From Hordeum vulgare subsp. vulgare (Eukaryota > Streptophyta > Magnoliopsida > Poales > Poaceae), in contig NC_058522.1 in assembly GCF_904849725.1 (NCBI RefSeq), forward strand, positions 197,329,986 to 197,393,985: a DNA stretch of 64,000 nt, given 5' to 3'. The notes beneath the pieces are model-generated. The model was not told the origin of the DNA, did no database searches, and worked only from the letters and a program-made list of their open reading frames with translations. The translations under genes and the position numbers were made by a program. Below are positions 57,692-64,000 of the stretch, piece after piece. Numbering within the stretch: position 1 is the first letter of the stretch; every line of letters begins with the position of its first letter.

Positions 57692-59056
57692 TGTAAGTGC
57701 ATCTAGTGCCCCTTAGTGATTTTGGTGGTTTGAAGACTTATAGGTTAAGTACCTAATGTGTTTGTGAATGTACACAGGATCTACAAGTCATTGAGGAGTT
57801 TGAGATATTTTAAGAATATCGACCCCTAAAAATATATGTCTTCAGTTGAAGAAATTGGTCTGAAGCTGAAGAAATGAATCGTGAGGAATCTGCGATGAAA
57901 TTGATATTCCTCATGAAGATATTGATATTGAGAAGATCGGTGGTTCCTGAAGAAAATCGTTCCGAAGAAATTGAAGCGTGAAGATTTACGTTTTCTATTT
58001 TACTTTCTTCGCATTTGATGAATAGGAACACCGTACTGTTAAAGGGTGTCATAGTTACACTATGGAATGAATTTCCTCATGATGCTCAACCCAAGCCTAA
58101 TCCTACCAAAAGCCTCAAGTGAGGAACCACGCCAAGTCATTGGTCTTATCCACTCCAACGGTCATATTATTTAAGGGCATTAGTGTCAAATCATGTCGGG
58201 ATGCTCCCAGGCTATAAATAGCCACCCCCACAACCACTAGCTGGTTGGCTACTCCGTTAGAAACTGACACTTGTCATAAGAGCAACCCAAATTCCTCAGA
58301 TCTTTCGAGAGTAATTCATCAGTGACGAAATACACCACCCACCGAAACCACAAACCAAACCTAGTGATTGAGCATCACTGAAGAAGTTGTTCCTGTCTGG
58401 GACTGAAGCCTTTTTACCTTTGAGGACTGTGCATCCTCCAGACGGTTAAGCGTCATGGTCTAGAGCAATCCAGCAGTCAATTGTGGATCGTCGGGTGACC
58501 AAGTTTGTGAGGGTTTGGAAGTCCGCCCTGAAGACTTACCACGAGTGTTGGGCGAGGACTGTGTGTCCTTAGCTCAAGGAGAATACGGTAGGGACTGTGT
58601 GTCCCGGGACTGGGTGTCGTTTGGTTTCAATACCAAGCCGCTCCAAACCAGATGTACAACTGTCACAGCAGTTGGAACTGAGTCATCAACAACAGTCTTC
58701 ACCAAGAATCGGGTTCTAATTCCTCAACTCTTTACCTTCTCTGTATTATGTGTTGATGACTTTCACTGTGACTGTTTGAAGAATTGGCTGAAGACTTTCT
58801 CTGAATTTCCTCAGCCCCAAATTCTTCACAATAGTTAATCATCATCTGTATTCTGCGTGCCTGCTTACTGTGCAATTTGTTTTCACAATCTTCACTCTGT
58901 AATACTGCTGTTGTGAACATTTGCATGTCTGATCCTAAACTATTTCCACTGTAAGTTAGTCATCAGTGAGGAATTTCCTCAAAAGGAATTTCCTCAGTGA
59001 TGAAATTCTAAAAATCTCCTATTCACCCCCCCTCTAGTCGATATAACACACTTTCA
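57692..59056 (+). mobile_element. 3' LTR of the plus copia copy
   Basis: 1365 bp, TGTAAGTGCATCTAGTG to ...TATAACACACTTTCA. About 50 bp shorter than the minus LTR because of a deletion near 58123, and visibly more diverged from the other two LTR copies than they are from each other. TATAAATA at 58213-58220. Its exact end abuts the truncated inverted LTR at 59057. Confidence 0.92.
58213..58220 (+). promoter_or_regulatory. TATA box of the copia LTR (plus copy)
   Basis: TATAAATA in CAGGCTATAAATAGCCACC. Directs transcription rightward, out of the composite. Confidence 0.75.
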
Positions 59057-59603
59057 GACACTAATGCCCTTAAATAATATGACCGTTGGAGAGGATAAGA
59101 CCAGTGACTTGGCGTGGCTATCAAAACGGTCGGAACCCTCAACTGTGAGAGTCCTCATGTCACTCATATTCCTCACTTTGAGGCTTTTGGTAGGATTAGG
59201 CTTGGGTTGAGCATCATGAGGAAATTCATTCCATAGTGTAACTTCGACCCCCTTTAACAGCACGGTGTTCCTATTACTCGAATGCGAAGAAAGTATAACA
59301 GAAAGTGTAAATCTTCATGCTTCAATTCTTCAGAGTGATTTTCTTCAGGAACCACCGGACTTCTCAATATCAGTATCTTCATGAGGAATATCAATTTCAT
59401 CGCAGATTCATCGCGATTCATTTCTTCAGCTTCAGACCAATCTCTTCAACTAAAGACATATATTTTTACGGGTCGATATTCTTCAAATATCTCAAACTCC
59501 TCAATGACTTATAGATCCTGTGTACACTCACAAACACATTACATACTTAACCTATAAGTCTTCAAACCACCAAAATCACTAAGGGGCACTAGATGCACTT
59601 ACA
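59057..59603 (-). mobile_element. Truncated 5' LTR of the minus copia copy
   Basis: First 547 bp of the LTR in minus orientation (TGTAAGTGCATCTAG at 59603 inward). Cut 25 bp before the TATA box, so no promoter remains. Gap-free match to 35095-35641. Confidence 0.9.
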
Positions 59604-59608
59604 CCCGA
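59604..59608. repeat. CCCGA target duplication, right copy
   Basis: Partner of 34224-34228. The gypsy integrase continues directly to the right. Confidence 0.85.
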
Positions 59609-60740
59609 AAGCTCAGAAGGTAGCTCCAGTTGGTAAGAAAATTCTCCTCGCCTTGCGGTGATCTTGAAGGGGGCCATGTATCTCGGTCCAAGCTTCCCCT
59701 TGATGTGGAAACACATTATTCCCTTGAGAGGCGTGAAGAGGAGGTACACATAGTCTCTGGTGTTGAGTTATACTTCACAACGGTGTGAGTCGATGTAGCT
59801 CTTCTGTCGTCACTTGGTGGTTTCTACACGTTCCATGACAAGTTGGAGTTGCTCTTCGGCTTCATGGAGGATGTTTGGCCCAAAGATTAGTCCTTCTATG
59901 GTCTTTGACCATTTGAGGGGAGTGCGGCACTTGCATCCATACAACACCTCAAATGGTGCCATCTGAAGCCTGGACTCGTAACTATTGTTGTAGGAGAACT
60001 CGGCGAAGAGAAAACAGTCCTCCCATTTCGCTCCATATGCCAAAACACAAGCACGGATTATATCTTCGAGTATCTGATTTCCTCGTACCGTCTGTCCGCC
60101 GGTGTGAGGGTGAAAGGTAGTGTTGAATGAGAGCTTGGTTCCCATGGCTTCTTAAACTTCTTCCAAAATCTTGAGGTGAATTGCATTCCTTAGTCACACA
60201 CGATCTCTTTTGGAACTCCATGAAGGCTCACGACGTGGTTGATGTAGAGGTTGGCTAGATGGCTACCATCATAGGTGGTATTAACAGGAATGAAGCGGGC
60301 CACCTTGGTCAGGTGATCGACAATGACCCAAATGGATTCATGTCCTTTGCTTGATCTAGGCAGACCGGTGATGAAGTCCATCGCGACCCTGCCCCGCTTC
60401 CATTCTGGCACTTTGAGAGGTTGAAGCAGCCTACCAGGTCATTTGTGCTCAGCCTTGACCCTCTGGCATATATCGCACAAAGCGACATACGAAGCTATTT
60501 CCCTCTTCATTCCATGTCACTAGAACCTTGCCTTAAGGTCTTGGTATATCTTGGTTCCTCAAGGGTGAATAAAATATGGGGTATCGTGTGCTGCTTGCAA
60601 GATCAAGTTATTGAGGTGAGCTTTTTTGGGTACGCAAATGTGGTTCCTAAAGCTGATGGCTCCTACTCGCCCATGGAGAATCCTGGGGCCTTGCCATCCT
60701 TGATTTTATTCTTCATACATTTCATGCTCTCATGTCCCTT
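59604..60740 (-). pseudogene. Del/Tekay-like gypsy integrase
   Basis: Minus-strand integrase upstream of the piece at 33946-34228. Order on the minus strand: zinc-binding remnant with CDICQRVKAEHK near 60480-60445; core start MDFITGLPRSSKGHESIWVI at about 60385-60325 (catalytic Asp); LHGVPKEIVCD near 60220-60190 (second Asp); then 60145-59810 with HTGGQTVRGNQILEDIIRAC, where the catalytic Glu of the usual QTERVNQ is replaced (QTVRGNQ), and FAEFSYNNSYESRLQMAPFE. Stops and shifts separate the pieces. It would have joined cDNA to chromosomal DNA. Missing Glu plus breaks make it dead. Confidence 0.85.
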
Positions 60741-61010
60741 CTAGGCCTCCTTAATATCATCCACCAGTGTGGGCTTCGCTTCGAGGTTGGACAGGAATCC
60801 TGGTGCAACTAGTTCCAACTCAAAGAAATCAAGTTCTTCATATACGGCGGGTAGCCTTTCCTTGATCATAGCATTCAAGGTGCAAGACTTTCTGCTCAAG
60901 GCATCCGCTACTACATTAGCCTTTCCTGGGTGGTATTGGATACTGAGGTCATAATCTCTAATCAATTCCAACCATCTCTGCTGCCTCATGTTCAATTCCT
61001 TAAGAATAAC
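60741..61010 (-). pseudogene. Del/Tekay-like gypsy RNase H end
   Basis: [20 protein letters not shown] then [18 protein letters not shown], the last RNase H block of chromovirus pol, followed by the linker to the integrase (LELVAPGFLSNLEAKPTLVD). Upstream (higher coordinates) homology stops abruptly at about 61010, where plus-strand Athila-like sequence begins. The reverse transcriptase, protease, gag and 5' LTR are not found. Confidence 0.85.
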
Positions 61011-61014
61011 TTGC

Positions 61015-64000
61015 ATGTTGAACTGCTTGGGGATCCACCCCCACCAAAGGGTGATCATGTGTTCGAGCTTAAACAGTTGCCAGATACTCTTAAGTATGCC
61101 TATATTGATGAAAAAGAGATATATCCTGTCATTATTAGTGCTAGCCTCTCGGAGCACGGAGAAAAGAAGTTACTAAAAACTCTGAGGAAGCACCGTGCTG
61201 CTATTGGATCTACTCTTGATGATCTTAAGGGCATTAGTTCGACTCTATGCCAGCACAAGATTAAAACCGATCCTCATTTCAAACCAGTTGATGATCATCA
61301 AAGGAGATTGAATCCTAAGATGAAAGAAGTAGTAAGAAAAGAAATATTAAAGCTCCTGGAAGCGGGTATTATCTATCATGTTGCTCATAGAGGTTGGGTG
61401 AGTCCGGTGCTTTGCTTCCCTAAGAAGGGAGGCATTACCGTTGTCCCTAATGATAAGGATGAATTGATCCCACAGAGGATTATTACTGGCTATAGGATGG
61501 TGATCGATTTTAGGAAATTCAATAAGGCCACTAGGAAAGATCATTACCCTTTTCCTTTTATCGACCAAATGCTAGAAAGACTGTCTAAACACACACACTT
61601 CTGCTTTCTAAACAGTTATTCTGGTTTCTCCCAAATACTAGTTGCACAATCTTATCAGGAGAAAACCACTTTCACCTGCCCTTTCGGTACCTTTGCTTAT
61701 AGACGTATGCCTTTTGGCTTATGTCATGCACCTGCCACCTTTCAAAGATGCATGATGGCTATATTTCCTGACTTTTATGAAAATATTGTCGAGGTTTTCA
61801 GGGATGACTTTTCTGTTTACGGGTCTTCTTTTGATGATTGCCTCAGCAACCTTGATCTTGTCTTACAGAGATGTAAAGACACCAATCTTGTCTTGAATTG
61901 GGAGAAGTGCCACTTTATGGTTAATGAAGGCATCGTCTTAGGACATAAAATTTCTGAAAGAGGTATTGAAATCGATAAGGCTAAGGTTGATGCAATCGAA
62001 AAAATGCCATATCCCACAGATATCAAAGGTATAAGAAGTTTCCTTGGTCATGTTGGTTTCTATAGAAGGTTCATTAAAGACTTCTCTAAGATTTCTAGGC
62101 CTCTTACCAATCTCTTGCAAAAGGATATTCCGTTTGTCTTTGACGATGATTGTGAGGAAGCCTTCGAAATACTTAAGAGGGCTTTGATAACTGCACATAT
62201 TGTTCAACCACCTGATTGGAACTTGCCTTTTCAAATCACATGTGATGCTAGTGATTATGTTGTTGGTGTTGTCCTAGGGCAAAGAGTTGATAAGAAGTTG
62301 AATGTTATTCACTATGCTAGTAAAACTCTAGACAGTGCCCAAAGAAACTATGCTACTACGGAGAAGGTATTTTTAGCAGTCGTGTTTGCATGTGAAAAGC
62401 TCAGGTCTTACATAGTTGATTCCAAAGTCACTATTCACACTGATCATGCTGCTAATAAGTACCTCATGGAGAAGAAGGACGCTAAACCTAGACTTATCAG
62501 ATGGGTTCTCTTGCTGCAAGAATTTTATTTGCACGTTGTCGACACAAAGGGTGCTGATAACCCCGTAGCAGATAACTTGTCTAGGTTGGAGAACGTTCTT
62601 GATGACCCACAACCTATTAATGATAGATTTCCCGATGAGCAATTGAATGTCGTCAATACTTCACGTAGTGCACCGTGGTATGCTGATTATGCAAACTATA
62701 TCGTTGCCAAATATATACCACCTAGATTCACATACCAGCAAAAGAAGAAATTCTTCTTTGACTTGAGACACTACTTTTGGGATGATCCTCACCTTTATAA
62801 GGAAGGAGTAGATGGTGTTATTAGACGTTGTGTACCTGAACATGAACAAGGACAGATCCTACAGAAGTGTCACTCCGAGGCCTACGGAGGACATCATGCG
62901 GGAGATAGAACTGCACACAAGGTATTGCAATCAGGTTCCTATTGGCCCACTCTATTCAAGGATGCCCGTAAGTTTGTCTTGTCTTGTGACGAATGTCAAA
63001 GAATAGGTAATATTAGCAAACGTCAGGAAATGCCTATGAACTATTCACTTTTCATTGAACCATTTGATGTCTGGGGCATTGATTATATGGGAGCTTTTCC
63101 AAAATCCAATGGGTATACTCATATCCTAGTTGCTGTTGATTACGTCACTAAGTGGGTAGAAGCTATCCTCACTAGTAGTGCTGATCACAACACCTCTATC
63201 AGGATGCTGAAAGAAGTTATCTTCCCTAGATTTGGAGTCCCTAGATATCTAATGACCGGCGGTGGTTCACATTTCATTCATGGTGCTTTCCGTAAAACGC
63301 TTGCTAAGTACGATGTCAACCATAGAATTGTGTCTCCCTACCATCCTCAGTCCAGTGGTCAAGTAGAGCTAAGCAATAGAGAGACTAAACTAATTCTGCA
63401 AAAGACTGTCAACAGGTCTAGAAAGAATTGGTCTAAGAAGCTCGATGATGCACTGTGGGCTTATAGAACTGCCTATAAGAATCCCATGGGCCTGTCTCCG
63501 TACATAATGGTGTACGGTAAAACATGTCATTTACCTCTTGAGCTAGAGCATAAAGCTTATTGGGCAATCAAAGAGCTCAACTTTGATTTCAAACTTGCCG
63601 GTGAGAAGAGGTTATTTGATATTAGCTCGCTTGATGAATGGAGAACTCAGGCATTTGAGAATGCCGAGTTGTTCAAAGAAAAGGTTAAGAGGTGGCATGA
63701 TTAGGGGATACAAAAGCGTGAGTTCAATGTAGGTGATTATGTCTTGCTATATAACTCTCTTTAAGATTCTTTGCAGTCAAGCTTATGTCTAAATGGGAAG
63801 GTCCCTATGTTGTTGAGGAAGTATATCATAACGGTGCTATCAAGATCAACAGCACGGAAGGTAATTGTCCGAGAGTTGTAAATGGGCAGAGAATCAAGCA
63901 TTATATCTCAGGTACTCCCATAAATGTTGAAAACAATATTATCAATACCATAACTCTGGAAGAATACCTAAGGGATATTTATCAGCCTGTTTCAGACTCC
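61015..64000 (+). pseudogene. Athila-like gypsy pol: RT, RNase H, integrase; runs off the right edge
   Basis: Open plus-strand frame to a TAG at 63702-63704, then in-frame and shifted remnants (KREFNVGDYVLLYNS, MSKWEGPYVVEEVYHNGAIK) to the window end. Genuine homology starts about 61020 ([17 protein letters not shown]); the first 30 codons of the open frame, from 60930, are antisense of the neighbouring gypsy. Reverse transcriptase: [30 protein letters not shown] (usual FLDGYSGF; catalytic Asp lost, codon 61611-61613), [10 protein letters not shown] (usual FMDD; the two Asp remain). RNase [17 protein letters not shown]. Integrase: zinc motif near 62860-62995, [10 protein letters not shown], then [11 protein letters not shown] where usual Asp is Gly (63258-63260), and [10 protein letters not shown]. 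Long and open but catalytically dead. Confidence 0.92.

Larger units (their letters stand above)
34229..59603. mobile_element. 25.4-kb head-to-head copia (Sirevirus-like) composite
   Basis: Two copies of one copia family in opposite orientation. Minus copy: 3' LTR (34229-35641), third ORF, pol and gag up to 46556. Plus copy: gag from 46610, pol, third ORF and 3' LTR to 59056. Then 59057-59603 is the first 547 bp of the minus copy's 5' LTR. The outer ends (TGAAAGTG... at 34229 and ...CACTTACA at 59603) are the two proper termini of one minus-oriented element, flanked by CCCGA. Sirevirus affinity is inferred from LTR start TGTAAGTGCATCTAGTG, several GGGGGAG polypurine copies before the 3' LTR, the long gag and an extra ORF after pol. 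Confidence 0.88.

Noticed and set aside
34229..59603. Palindrome formed by a single self-primed hairpin cDNA
   Set aside because: The right end is an inverted 5' LTR fragment, not a second 3' LTR end, and the plus LTR is more diverged than the two minus LTR copies are from each other.
60930..61014. ATG at 60930 as the start of the Athila-like pol
   Set aside because: The first 30 codons are the antisense of the neighbouring gypsy RNase H; homology begins near 61020.

Overview
The window is wall-to-wall transposable-element DNA of the kind that fills large grass genomes. I infer a Triticeae chromosome (wheat, barley or Aegilops type). Reasons: a CACTA transposon with TNP2- and TNPA-like genes, Athila-, Tat/Retand- and Del/Tekay-type gypsy retrotransposons, a Sirevirus-like copia, an L1-type LINE, and several layers of nesting with readable target-site duplications. 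I see no intact host gene, tRNA, rRNA or CRISPR array. Family names come from recognised protein and LTR signatures, not from a database search.

Layout. 1-13860: CACTA element on the minus strand, right terminal repeat at 13860, left end outside the window. It holds a higher-order tandem array (1-3838), TNPA-like exons (3850-7979) split by a 1564-bp solo LTR with a GGCCT duplication, a broken TNP2 gene (8162-11762), a leader able to form a hairpin, a G-rich minisatellite and a 255-bp subterminal region with nine copies of one 10-mer. 13861-23081: 3' end and 3' LTR of an Athila-like gypsy; the LTR is split by a 7.2-kb LINE with a 17-bp duplication. 23082-29766: an older LTR tail and a decayed Tat/Retand-like pol, itself split by a 1544-bp solo LTR. 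29767-34228 and 59604-61010: one minus-strand Del/Tekay-like gypsy with a 4.1-kb LTR, cut in two by the copia structure. 34229-59603: a 25.4-kb head-to-head copia composite between CCCGA duplications. 61015-64000: an Athila-like pol running off the right edge.

The copia composite is the most unusual part. Two copies of one Sirevirus-like element face away from each other; both stop at the same base in gag and are joined by a 53-bp spacer. Outer boundaries match one minus-strand element whose 5' LTR is cut 25 bp before its TATA box, where the plus copy's 3' LTR ends. Both copies carry, between pol and the 3' LTR, a long third gene (about 1240 codons) with what looks like its own TATA promoter, a 5' leader and a leader intron ending just before the ATG. 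That is the layout of a host-type gene held inside a retrotransposon. The function of the protein is not recognised.

All coding regions are damaged to some degree. The plus copia pol (48935-52090) and the Athila pol (61015-63704) are the most open, but the Athila enzyme lacks catalytic residues. Insertion order from nesting: CACTA went into the Athila-like element; the LINE went into that element's LTR; the copia minus copy went into the Del/Tekay element; the copia plus copy came later.
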